From positions 2,418,001-2,482,000 of the forward strand of contig NZ_CP009282.1 of the NCBI RefSeq assembly GCF_000758605.1: DNA of 64,000 nt. Reading direction: 5' to 3'. The position numbers were made by a program, and so were the translations under genes. The DNA comes from Paenibacillus sp. FSL R5-0912. GTDB taxonomy: Bacteria; Bacillota; Bacilli; Paenibacillales; Paenibacillaceae. The notes under the pieces were generated by a model. It was not told the DNA's origin. It worked only from the letters and a program-made list of their open reading frames with translations, and searched no databases. Below are positions 25,207-34,115 of this stretch, piece after piece (positions within the stretch are counted from its first letter, which is position 1; the number at the start of each line of letters is the position of its first letter).

Positions 25207-25947
25207 TTGCACAAGCTGTTTCTGGTTGAAGACGAAGCCCTGATCCGTTCGGGCCTCAAACATTTGATTGAGGAGGTTATCGGCGGCTTTCAGGTGGTGG
25301 GTGAAGCAGAGAACGGAAGACTTGCGCTGGAGGCGCTCAAGAGTGTGAAGCCCGATGTTCTGATTACAGATATACGGATGAATGAAATGAACGGTCTGGA
25401 GATGATCAGGCGGGTCCGTGACCAGTACCCTGACCTGTACATTCTAATTCTAAGCGGGTATGCCGACTTTGAATATGCGAAGCAGGCGATCAAATACGGC
25501 ATCAGCGATTATCTGCTGAAGCCGGTTGACCGCACGGAGCTGGCCCAGGCACTGGGGGATTTCAGGCGCAAGCACGGAACCCGGAGCGGCCTTGCGGACC
25601 AGCCGGAAGAGGGCGGAGCAGACCTGAAGGGCAGGCAATTGATCCGTAAAGTGAAAGAGCTGGTTGCGCAGCGGCTGGATCAGGAAATTTCACTGCAATA
25701 TATGGCGGAGCAGGTGCATCTGAATCACCAGTACCTGTCGGTACTGTTCAAATCAGAAACAGGGCAGAACTTTACGGATTATGTATCGCAGTGCCGGATG
25801 AACCGGGCCAAGCAGCTGCTGAAGGAAACGAATCTCAAAATCTATGAGGTAGCCAAATTATCAGGCTATCTAAGCTCCAAGCATTTCATGGCGGTATTCA
25901 AGGACTATACCGGCAGCACTCCCACGCAGTACAGGGAACAGCTGTAA
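25207..25947 (+). CDS. Short AraC-type response regulator without adjacent kinase
   Basis: This 246-residue regulator has a receiver domain with VEDEA and the phospho-accepting Asp near residue 55 in LITDIRMNEM. A short linker of about 25 residues joins it to an AraC domain with the tail KLSGYLSSKHFMAVFKDYTG. It lacks the long middle region of the two YesN proteins in this window. Translation likely starts at TTG 25207, with GAGGAGGGA upstream. No kinase is adjacent; the YesM kinase at 32313, at the far end of the same gene island, also lacks a regulator. It probably activates the genes between them. Confidence 0.9.
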   Translation: MHKLFLVEDEALIRSGLKHLIEEVIGGFQVVGEAENGRLALEALKSVKPDVLITDIRMNEMNGLEMIRRVRDQYPDLYILILSGYADFEYAKQAIKYGISDYLLKPVDRTELAQALGDFRRKHGTRSGLADQPEEGGADLKGRQLIRKVKELVAQRLDQEISLQYMAEQVHLNHQYLSVLFKSETGQNFTDYVSQCRMNRAKQLLKETNLKIYEVAKLSGYLSSKHFMAVFKDYTGSTPTQYREQL

Positions 25948-25983
25948 TGTAACCGTTAACTTAAAAGGGGAAAAGGAGGAGCA

Positions 25984-27336
25984 ATGATGCGGAAATATGA
26001 AGTTGTTGTAGCAGGCGGCGGGGTTTCCGGCTCGATCGCGGCCATCGCGGCAGCAAGAGCAGGCGCCGCAACACTGATCATAGAGGCAGGAGGTTTCCTC
26101 GGAGGAACTCTGACCGCTGCGGGTGTCGGGCCGATGATGACTTTTCATGCCGGGCATAAGCAGGCTATCCAGGGGATCACTGATGAGCTGATTCAGCGGC
26201 TTCAGGCGCTCGGCAAATCACCGGGGCATATCCCGGACGCGACGAATTACACCTATTCGGTGACGCCATTCGATGCCGAAGCGATGAAATACGAGCTGGA
26301 TCTGATGCTGCAGGAGAGCGGAGGCGAGGTGCTGTATCATACGATGCTGGCCGGGGCTGAAGTATCGGGCAGACGCATTGAGTCGCTTACCTTATGCAAC
26401 AAGGCAGGGCTCAGCCGGATTACGGCAGATGTGTTCATTGATGCTACCGGAGACGGGGACTTGGCTGCCTGGTCCGGAGTGCCGTTCACCAAAGGCCGTG
26501 AATCCGATGAGCAGTCGCAGCCGATGACCCTGAAGATGAAGATGAGGGGGGTGGACACGGAGAAGATCAAGGCGTACATCCGGGAGCACCGCGAGGACTT
26601 CCCGCGCATGAACCTTGATATCACCGTGATGGACTCTGCGGCCAGATTATCTGTCGCCGGCTTCGACAAGCAGTTCCGGGAAGCCAAATCGCGCGGCGAG
26701 ATCAGTATTCCGAGAGAAGATGTGCTGTTCTTCGAGACGAGCAATCCCGGCGAGATTATTATGAACACGACACGTATTCTGGGCAAGGACAGCACAGATC
26801 CGTGGAGCCTCAGTGAGGCGGAGATTGAAGGGCGCAGGCAGTGTAGGGAGCTGGAGCTCTTTTTGAAAAAGTATATTCCCGGCTTTGAAGAGTCTGTGGT
26901 AGTCTCCACAGGTCCGTCCATCGGTGTCCGCGGCTCCCGCCAGATCAAGGGCGTGTATACGCTAACCGCGCAGGATATTCTGTCGGTGAAGCCCTTTGCC
27001 GATGTGATCGCCCACTCCGGCTATCCGATTGATATTCACAGCCCGGACGGCGAGGGAACCGCAACGGATCACCTGGAATGGGGGGCGATGTACGGCATCC
27101 CTTACCGCTGCCTGATTACGAACGAAATCGACAACCTGATTGTGGTCGGCAGATGTCTTTCAGCTACTTTTGAAGCGCAGGCGGCTGTACGAACTACACC
27201 TACGGTGGGGGCAATTGGTCAGGCGGGCGGTACTGCGGCGGCATTGGCCGTGAAAGAAGGAGTCCCCGTGCAGCAGGTGGACTATAAGGAACTGCAGCAG
27301 ACACTCGTGGCGCATGGTGCTTATCTGGAGGTGTAA
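25984..27336 (+). CDS. FAD-dependent oxidoreductase (FAD_oxidored family)
   Basis: This 450-residue flavoprotein begins with a dinucleotide-binding fold (VVVAGGGVSGSIAAIAAARAG, then an acidic strand end LIIEAGG). It has ATGDGDLAAWSGVPF, characteristic of the FAD_oxidored family, and a C-terminal FAD-contacting segment VVGRCLSATFEAQAAVRTTP. Members oxidise small organic acids or amines; the substrate here is unknown. It follows the orphan regulator by 36 bases, with AAGGAGGA upstream of two ATGs, and precedes a transporter and a hydantoinase-like gene, which suggests it oxidises an imported heterocycle or acid. Confidence 0.85.
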   Translation: MMRKYEVVVAGGGVSGSIAAIAAARAGAATLIIEAGGFLGGTLTAAGVGPMMTFHAGHKQAIQGITDELIQRLQALGKSPGHIPDATNYTYSVTPFDAEAMKYELDLMLQESGGEVLYHTMLAGAEVSGRRIESLTLCNKAGLSRITADVFIDATGDGDLAAWSGVPFTKGRESDEQSQPMTLKMKMRGVDTEKIKAYIREHREDFPRMNLDITVMDSAARLSVAGFDKQFREAKSRGEISIPREDVLFFETSNPGEIIMNTTRILGKDSTDPWSLSEAEIEGRRQCRELELFLKKYIPGFEESVVVSTGPSIGVRGSRQIKGVYTLTAQDILSVKPFADVIAHSGYPIDIHSPDGEGTATDHLEWGAMYGIPYRCLITNEIDNLIVVGRCLSATFEAQAAVRTTPTVGAIGQAGGTAAALAVKEGVPVQQVDYKELQQTLVAHGAYLEV

Positions 27337-27416
27337 TGGACGGAGCATTGTGCGCAAAAATAATATCGTGTACAGCTTGAACTGTTAATCTTTCGGATTA
27401 GCACACCGTGCTCCAT

Positions 27417-27484
27417 GTTAGAGCCGCAGTCTGGTGGCTGTGACGGGACCGCGCCTAAGCTCTAACTGTATTTTGTGCAACTAA
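27417..27484 (+). terminator. Terminator after the FAD oxidoreductase gene
   Basis: GTTAGAGC pairs exactly with GCTCTAAC across a structured loop, followed by TGTATTTT. It indicates the transporter gene has its own promoter. Confidence 0.6.
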
Positions 27485-27577
27485 AGCGAGCGTTTATGGC
27501 GCTGCGAAGGTTTTAATTGCATTTGATACAGTTATAATTCCCCCATATTCCTCAAAAGGGGACTTACCGTTATTTTT

Positions 27578-27642
27578 AGTTGTACAGAATACAATTATTC
27601 CGATAAAACCGGCCCGACTTTTAGTTGTATGAAATACAATTA
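27578..27642. repeat. Two TTGTA-N-ATACAA inverted repeats (family B)
   Basis: AGTTGTACAGAATACAATTA at 27578-27597 and AGTTGTATGAAATACAATTA at 27623-27642 are near-identical 20-base dyads 45 bases apart. Related TTGTTGTAT motifs occur in other intergenic regions of this window (35640-35790, 39090-39200, 44500, 45985). Confidence 0.65.
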
Positions 27643-27645
27643 AAT

Positions 27646-27704
<59 letters not shown>

Positions 27705-27923
27705 ATAACTATTGCTGTTGCAGCTATAGCTCTGTTACTAGCTTCTTGCACCCCGCGTTGGTTGCCCTCATGACCGGGAAGCGCGGAGTTGATACGGAGG
27801 TGATCATTTCAAGATTAATGTACACCGTTCTTTTGATTCCAAGATGGCTTGGTTTCCGTTGGTAATGAAGCACAATAATTCATATAACAACGTATATTCA
27901 ACAAATTATTAGGAGGAATTGGT

Positions 27924-29216
27924 TTGGAAACTGTGCAAATTATCGGCATTTTACTTGTATTCATTGTGTTTGTGGGCCTGATGATGACCCGCAAGCTGAC
28001 CACGCTGCTCGCCCTGCCGATGATGGCGATTCTGCTGGCGGCCATCGCGGGTATCCCGCTTCTGTCCGATAACCCGGATACCTTCACCATCACCAAGGGT
28101 GTGCTCGCAGGCGGGGCCATGAAGCTGTCTACCGCCATCGCCGGATTAATCTTCGGCGCCTGGTTCGGCCAGATTCTCAGCAAGGTCGGCATCACGAAGA
28201 CCATTATCCGTAAGGCTGCGGAGCTGGCCGGTGACAAGCCGCTGGCGATTGCCATTATCTTTTTCCTCGCCGCGTCTGTAATCTTCTCGGCTGCCAACGG
28301 GCTGGGCATGGTCATTCTCGTCGGAACGATTGCTATTCCCATTATGCTCACCGCCGGTCTTAAGCCGTTCGTCAGCGGCCTTGTTGTCCTGCTGGCCAAT
28401 GCGGTCGGCGTCGTCTTCAACGTCTCTACCTGGGCGATTTATACCGATGTGCTTAAGGTGCCGACCAACACGATTGCTTCGTATTCACTGATCTGCGCTA
28501 TTCCGCTGATTGTCATTGCCTTGATTATGATCGTCTACTATACCCGCAAAGACGGCAAGGTCCGCCGCGCCTGGGCCATGCCGCTCAAGCCGGAATTCCA
28601 GGCTCAGGATACCAAGAACGTAAGAGCCATTGCGCTGATCAGCCCGCTTGTTCCGGTGCTGCTGGTATTTTTCCTGAAGGTTGATATTGTCTCTGCAGTC
28701 TTCATGGGGGCGGTTGTCACATTGCTGCTCGCAACACCCAAGCGTCCGATCCATGTGCTGTCGAGTGCGCTGGTGGAAGGGATTCAGGATGTGGCTGGTG
28801 CCCTCGGGCTGATGATCGGGATCGGGATGCTGCTCAGCGCGGTAACCGCACCTCCGGTGGCGCTATTGATTCAGCCGCTGATCGAAGGCATTATTCCAAC
28901 CAGTCCGCTGATGTACATTCTCGTCTTCACTTTGCTGTCTCCGCTTGCGATTTACCGTGGACCGCTCAACGTATGGGGACTCGGCAGCGGAATAGCGGCA
29001 CTGATTGTCGCCGGAGGGATGGCCCCCGTTGCAGCCATGCTGGCACTGCGTATCGTGAGCAATCTGCAGGCTGTCAGCGATCCGACCAACTCGCACAATG
29101 TCTGGATTGCCGACTACACCAAGACGGATATTATTGAAACCCTGCGCAAGACACTGCCATGGATGTTCGCGGCTGTGATGATTTCGATGATTATCGCGGG
29201 TCTGACCGTTTTCTAG
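27924..29216 (+). CDS. Citrate/gluconate-type carboxylate transporter
   Basis: This 430-residue protein is almost entirely hydrophobic, with about 11-12 membrane segments. The pattern, including SAANGLGMVILVGTIAIPIML and LSPLAIYRGPLNVWGLGSG, resembles the citrate transporter/GntP-like (ion transporter) superfamily. It probably imports the organic acid or amide handled by the neighbouring enzymes. Translation likely starts at TTG 27924, six bases after AGGAGGA. The hydantoinase-like gene follows by 70 bases. Confidence 0.75.
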   Translation: METVQIIGILLVFIVFVGLMMTRKLTTLLALPMMAILLAAIAGIPLLSDNPDTFTITKGVLAGGAMKLSTAIAGLIFGAWFGQILSKVGITKTIIRKAAELAGDKPLAIAIIFFLAASVIFSAANGLGMVILVGTIAIPIMLTAGLKPFVSGLVVLLANAVGVVFNVSTWAIYTDVLKVPTNTIASYSLICAIPLIVIALIMIVYYTRKDGKVRRAWAMPLKPEFQAQDTKNVRAIALISPLVPVLLVFFLKVDIVSAVFMGAVVTLLLATPKRPIHVLSSALVEGIQDVAGALGLMIGIGMLLSAVTAPPVALLIQPLIEGIIPTSPLMYILVFTLLSPLAIYRGPLNVWGLGSGIAALIVAGGMAPVAAMLALRIVSNLQAVSDPTNSHNVWIADYTKTDIIETLRKTLPWMFAAVMISMIIAGLTVF

Positions 29217-29286
29217 ATTAAGTTCTGGTTAGGCGAATACGGATTGCAGATTAGAGACATAAGCTTCATGGAGAGGAGAACCTGCT

Positions 29287-31431
29287 ATGAACAATAAACA
29301 AATCAGGATCGGCATCGATGTCGGAGGAACCTTCACGGATGCCGTTGCGATAGACAATGAGACCTTTGAGGTGCTGTCCAAGGTCAAAATGCCCACAACG
29401 CATCACGATGAACGCGGAGTCGCCAGCGGGATTGTGCAGATCATTCAGCGGATCATGAGCGAGAACGGCATTCTTCCCGGTGATATCAAGTTCATCGCCC
29501 ACGGGACGACGCAGGCCACCAACGCCTTGCTCGAAGGAGACGTAGCCCGTGTAGGTATCGTGGGGATGGGCACGGGCCTCGATGCCCGCAGTGCCCGCTC
29601 CGAGACTAATGTGGCGAATATCGAGCTGGCTGCCGGTAAATATCTTACCACCTATCACAAGTTCATTGATTCGAAGGAACTGACACCGGAAACCATCGAT
29701 GCGGCGATTGATCAGCTGCTTGCCCAGGGGGCAGAGGTTATTGTGGCCTCGGAAGCCTACAGTGTCGATGATCCGGCCAACGAGCTGAGAGTGATGGAAG
29801 CGGCGCGCAGCCGGGGAGTGTACGCTACCGGCGGACATGAAATCTCCCAGCTCTATGGACTGAAGACGCGGACCCGCACAGCGGTCGTCAATGCGAGCCT
29901 GATTCCGAAGATGATGGAGACCGCCAATATGACTGAGCAGGCCGTCAAAGAAGCGGGGATTACCTCCCAGCTGATGATCATGCGCTGCGACGGCGGTGTC
30001 ATGAGCATCGATGAGGTGCGCAAGCGTCCGATCCTCACTATGCTGTCAGGGCTGGCGGCCGGTGTCGCCGGCGCCCTGATGTATGAGAAGATATCGGACG
30101 GCATTTTCTTCGAAGTCGGCGGAACCAGCGTAGATATCTCCGTGATCAAAAACGGTAAGGTGATGATTGAGAATGCCCAGGTAGGCGGACATAAGACGTA
30201 TCTGCGTTCACTGGATGTACGGACACTCGCCGTTGCCGGGGGCAGTATGATTCAGATCGGCGGAGGCAAGATCACGGATGTCGGACCGCGCAGCGCGCAT
30301 ATCGCCGGTCTGGAATACGAATGCTTCACCGGTAAGGAGAATCTGGAGCAGGCTACCATCGGACTCGTCAGTCCGCGCCCGGGTGATCCAGATTACGTCA
30401 CCGTCCGGGGTGCGGGAGGACATGAATATGCACTGACCCTGGCGGGAGCGGCGAATCTGCTGAACCATGTGCCGGAGGAGGATTATGCCCGCGGGAATAT
30501 GGAAAGCACACGGATTGCCTGGCAGGCGCTGGGTTCCCGGCTCGGCATGTCTGCGGAAGACGCAGCAAGGGCGGCAATGGATATTGCCATCCGCAAGGTG
30601 ATGGCGGTAGTGAATCAGATGATCAGCGATTATGAGCTGGACACCGGGTTTGTTACGCTGGTGGGCGGCGGCGGGAGCGGAGCTGTGCTCGTTCCGGCGA
30701 TGGCGGCGAGTGAAGGCTTCAAGCACCAGATCGCCAATAATGCGCCGTATATCTCCACGATCGGCGTTGGGATGGCAATGGTCCGCGAGCAGATCGAGAA
30801 GACTGTGGTCGGTGCGACAGAGCGGGATATCAAGCTGATCCGGGCGGAGATTATGGAGAAAATCGTCCAGTCCGGAGCGAATGAAGCTACGGTTGACGTG
30901 ACGATCGAAATCGATTCGCAGCGCAATATTCTGCGGGCCATCGCCACCGGCTCGACCGAGCTGCGCTCGAAGGATCTGGCCAGCCGCGAGGTGCCCGTGA
31001 ATGAGCTGATGCGGACGGCGGCGGAAGCGCTGGGCCAGCCGGCTGACCAGACGGAGCTGAAGGCGGCCTCCGGCAGATGGTTCCTGTTCGAGTCCAGTGA
31101 GATCAAGAAGTCCATGTTCGGGCTGGTGAAGAAGAAGCTCAGCCATGTCGGTGTATTGGACCGCGAGGGCGTGGTGCGCTTCAAGAAGACGAATGCGTAT
31201 CATCTGGCTTTTTTGAAGAAGAATATGACCGACCGGTTTGCCTCGTTCCTGGAGGAGAATACAATCTATTCAGACGCTAATGCGACGATCCCGAAGACCT
31301 TTGTCTTCTATAAGGAGAAAATGCTCGATCTGACCGGGATGCAGACCAAGGAGCAGCTGTTCTCCATTCTCGAAGTGGAAACCCAGCTGCTTGAGGACAA
31401 CAGCGAAATGCTCGCTGTCGTCTATCAGTAG
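29287..31431 (+). CDS. Hydantoinase/oxoprolinase family protein (HyuA-like)
   Basis: This 714-residue protein has the Hydantoinase_A N-terminus (IGIDVGGTFTDAVAIDN), the HGTTQATNALLEGD segment and the ASKHA-type core with FFEVGGTSVDISVIKNG. Family members use ATP to open 5-oxoproline, hydantoin or related cyclic amides, or carboxylate ketones. The usual HyuB partner gene is absent. About 200 C-terminal residues after LVGGGGSGAVLVPAMAASEG carry no motif I know. GGAGAGG precedes the ATG. It is sandwiched between a carboxylate-type transporter and an HExxH protein. Confidence 0.87.
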   Translation: MNNKQIRIGIDVGGTFTDAVAIDNETFEVLSKVKMPTTHHDERGVASGIVQIIQRIMSENGILPGDIKFIAHGTTQATNALLEGDVARVGIVGMGTGLDARSARSETNVANIELAAGKYLTTYHKFIDSKELTPETIDAAIDQLLAQGAEVIVASEAYSVDDPANELRVMEAARSRGVYATGGHEISQLYGLKTRTRTAVVNASLIPKMMETANMTEQAVKEAGITSQLMIMRCDGGVMSIDEVRKRPILTMLSGLAAGVAGALMYEKISDGIFFEVGGTSVDISVIKNGKVMIENAQVGGHKTYLRSLDVRTLAVAGGSMIQIGGGKITDVGPRSAHIAGLEYECFTGKENLEQATIGLVSPRPGDPDYVTVRGAGGHEYALTLAGAANLLNHVPEEDYARGNMESTRIAWQALGSRLGMSAEDAARAAMDIAIRKVMAVVNQMISDYELDTGFVTLVGGGGSGAVLVPAMAASEGFKHQIANNAPYISTIGVGMAMVREQIEKTVVGATERDIKLIRAEIMEKIVQSGANEATVDVTIEIDSQRNILRAIATGSTELRSKDLASREVPVNELMRTAAEALGQPADQTELKAASGRWFLFESSEIKKSMFGLVKKKLSHVGVLDREGVVRFKKTNAYHLAFLKKNMTDRFASFLEENTIYSDANATIPKTFVFYKEKMLDLTGMQTKEQLFSILEVETQLLEDNSEMLAVVYQ

Positions 31432-31446
31432 GAGGTGCATAGGGTG

Positions 31447-32115
31447 ATGAAGACAGCTGCGCGTACACTGCCAAGCGATGATGTGCTGGGATATGCCGAG
31501 CTCAAAAGTGATCTGCTGTTCCACAGAATACCGCACAGCAAACGGCGTTATTATGTAGAGCGCCCGCTGGCGATCGGCAGGGAGCAGGCCACTTCTTTCA
31601 AAGCCCGTTATGGCACGGATGTCGGGGCCATCTGCCGGGACCGCGGAATCAGCGTCAATCTCAATGAACGGCAGGGCACCATCGGGCAGATCCGCTTCCG
31701 TGCCCAGATTGAGCTGTCGGCCAAGGAGCGTGCCATTACACTGTATAAATCGTCCATGGAAGAACTGCGGCAGTGTGCCGGTGTGCTGCTTCCCGGCCGT
31801 TCCTTCACGCTGAAGGAAATCACAGACATCCATCTCGCGCATGAGCTGTTCCACGATCTGGAGTTCACGGAGCTGGGATACACCAACAAGCGGCTTGACG
31901 ACATCAGCAGCCTCTCCCTGGGTCCGCTGCGCATCCGGGCCAGCGTGACCAAGACCTCGGAGATCGCCGCGCATGCATTCAGCCGTTATCTGCTGGATCT
32001 GCCCTGCCTGCCGAATCTACTGGACTACGCTTATATGATTCACAGCGGCACGCTGACTGCTGCTGAATTCTGGAGGCAGACGGACGTTTGGTCCGGGGAG
32101 CTTGAGAACAGCTGA
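31447..32115 (+). CDS. Uncharacterised HExxH protein, putative metallopeptidase
   Basis: I do not recognise this 222-residue protein by name. It has IHLAHELFHDLEF near residues 128-140, matching the zinc-metallopeptidase motif HExxH (His 132, Glu 133, His 136). A further His and Glu lie in TSEIAAHAFSRYL about 40 residues later, a position where gluzincin-like proteins keep a third ligand. No signal peptide or membrane segment is visible. It follows the HyuA-like gene with AGGAGG overlapping its stop codon; GTG 31444 is an alternative start. The tight spacing implies a role in the same pathway, perhaps as a hydrolase of the ring-opened product, but that is inference. Confidence 0.7.
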   Translation: MKTAARTLPSDDVLGYAELKSDLLFHRIPHSKRRYYVERPLAIGREQATSFKARYGTDVGAICRDRGISVNLNERQGTIGQIRFRAQIELSAKERAITLYKSSMEELRQCAGVLLPGRSFTLKEITDIHLAHELFHDLEFTELGYTNKRLDDISSLSLGPLRIRASVTKTSEIAAHAFSRYLLDLPCLPNLLDYAYMIHSGTLTAAEFWRQTDVWSGELENS

Positions 32116-32173
32116 CCCGGATTTACTGTGCGGCACTCTCCCGCATGCCGTTTCACCTTACTTCACAGGAGCA

Positions 32174-32214
32174 GACAGCAACCCTAAGAGGTGTGCTGTT
32201 TGCTGTATTTTTGT
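32174..32214 (+). terminator. Likely terminator after the HExxH gene
   Basis: ACAGCAA pairs with TTGCTGT across an 18-base loop, followed by ATTTTTGT. It separates the catabolic genes from the kinase transcript. Confidence 0.5.
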
Positions 32215-32312
32215 AGAGGAAGTATTGCGCCAGCCAGGGAGAACGTCTCTGACTTCGGACTCGAATTATGCTATGTTGGAGTGGGTATCCAGAGTTTGGG
32301 GAGGCTGTCCGC

Positions 32313-34115
32313 ATGCCATTCAGAAAAGGTTCAAACCAATCTATATATGTGCCGCTGCGCACCAAGTTTATCGTATTGTTCTGCCTGCTGATTACGATTC
32401 CGTTTCTCGTGATCGGCACCATAAGCTATAAGAAATATACTGCGGGTGTGGAGCGCAGCACTGTGGAGCTCTCCAATCAGGTTGTGAGCCAGATTAATAT
32501 CAATCTGGAGCATTACATTAAGGAACTGGACCGGCTTACACTTACGCCGCTGTACGATGAGGATATGATGCAGATTCTCCGCAAGCACAGCAGCAGCAGC
32601 GGCTCGGCGAACACCTATTTAACTACGGATGAGACGCTGAAGATGAATCTGTTTATTTCTTCGCTGGCTTTTGACCGGGGGGAGATTGAGAGCATTCTGG
32701 TGTTCACCAATGACGGGGGAATCTTCAGTAATCTGGACCAGAGCGTCAGGAAGCGGTGGGACCGCAGCATGGCAGACTGGATGGAGGCGGTTGAACAGGA
32801 AGACGGTGGTCTTGCCATCCTTCCGCCGCATGCTGCGGCCTATTATACAGAGGCGAAGCAGGGGATTATCTCCGTGGCCCGGGTTATCCGTGAGCCCTAT
32901 ACGAATGACAAGCTGGGGATCGTCAAGGTGGATCTGACGGCGCGGGGGTTCGGTTCAATTGTATCCACGGTGCGTTCGAGCGGGAGCGGTCTGCTGCAGA
33001 TTACCGGCAAGGAACAGGTCATGCTGTACTCAGGGCCAGACGGGCTTCCCGATTCAAGTGAATCCTATATTACAGCCTCTGCCCGCTCTTCTTATACGGG
33101 ACTTAAGGTGACCTCGCTGATTCCGCGGACGCAGCTCCGAGAAGACGCACGCGAGCTAACGAATTCTACCTTGATTGTCTCCATCATAGCCCTGATGGCT
33201 GCTTATGCGGCGGCGATTCTACTGTCGAACCGCCTGATTAAGCCGATCGCCCATCTGCAGTCGAAGATGCGGCAGGTGAAGCGGGGGCTGTTCCTGGAGC
33301 GGGCTACGGTCACTACAAGCGATGAAATCGGGCAGCTGACCGAAGGCTTCAATACGATGATCGGCGAGATCGACCGTCTGGTCAAAGAGGTCTATGAGAC
33401 CCGGCTGAAGGAACGGGAGGCCGAGCTGCTGGCGCTGCAGAGCCAGATTCATCCGCATTTTTTGTACAATACCCTGGAAATGGTGAACATGCTGGCCCTT
33501 CAAGGCAATACCCGGGAACTCTCGGGTGTGGTGACCAGTCTCGGGAAGCTGCTGCGCTATACGGTCGGCCGCCAGGAGCAGATGGTGTACGTTCTGGATG
33601 AGGTTAGATTCGTAGAAGCGTATCTGCGAATCCAGGGTATGCGTCTTGGAGACAAGCTGCAGGCTGTAATCCATATTGATTCTTCCTTCGATTACTGCGT
33701 GGTGCCGAAGCTGATTCTGCAGCCGCTGATTGAGAATGTTATCGAGCATGCCATGGGCCAGGACAAGCTGCAGCTTGCCCTGACGGCTTCGGTGGAAGAG
33801 GAAGACTTGGTGCTGTCCGTCAAGGATGATGGTCTTGGCATAACCGGTGAACGGATGCAGGAGCTTAAAGAACAGCTGTATCAGAATAAATCCCGGCCCG
33901 GTATGGAGACGGAGCAGGGCGGCTTCGGCCGGATTCAAAAGGGTTTTGCGCTGCGCAATGTCCATCAGCGGCTCCGGCTGCTCTATGGAGAGCCTTACGG
34001 ATTAACTCTTGAGAATACGGCAGAGCGCGGGGTAACGGTCTCACTGCGGCTGCCGATGAACTGGGAAGCCATGAACAATGCCGGACCCGCGGGGGACAGG
34101 CAGGAGGAGGATTAA
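32313..34115 (+). CDS. YesM-type sensor histidine kinase without adjacent regulator
   Basis: This 600-residue kinase has membrane segments near residues 20-40 and 289-310, an extracellular region, HAMP, and the motif QIHPHFLYNTLEMVNML. It reads IHPHF where most family members have INPHF. The ATPase domain shows LILQPLIENVIEHAM, DDGLGI and FALRNVHQRLRLLYG. GGGGAGG precedes ATG 32313; the longer frame from 32268 lacks a ribosome site. Its TAA overlaps the ATG of the binding-lipoprotein gene, so the two are coupled. No response regulator is adjacent; the best candidate partner is at 25207. Confidence 0.92.
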   Translation: MPFRKGSNQSIYVPLRTKFIVLFCLLITIPFLVIGTISYKKYTAGVERSTVELSNQVVSQININLEHYIKELDRLTLTPLYDEDMMQILRKHSSSSGSANTYLTTDETLKMNLFISSLAFDRGEIESILVFTNDGGIFSNLDQSVRKRWDRSMADWMEAVEQEDGGLAILPPHAAAYYTEAKQGIISVARVIREPYTNDKLGIVKVDLTARGFGSIVSTVRSSGSGLLQITGKEQVMLYSGPDGLPDSSESYITASARSSYTGLKVTSLIPRTQLREDARELTNSTLIVSIIALMAAYAAAILLSNRLIKPIAHLQSKMRQVKRGLFLERATVTTSDEIGQLTEGFNTMIGEIDRLVKEVYETRLKEREAELLALQSQIHPHFLYNTLEMVNMLALQGNTRELSGVVTSLGKLLRYTVGRQEQMVYVLDEVRFVEAYLRIQGMRLGDKLQAVIHIDSSFDYCVVPKLILQPLIENVIEHAMGQDKLQLALTASVEEEDLVLSVKDDGLGITGERMQELKEQLYQNKSRPGMETEQGGFGRIQKGFALRNVHQRLRLLYGEPYGLTLENTAERGVTVSLRLPMNWEAMNNAGPAGDRQEED

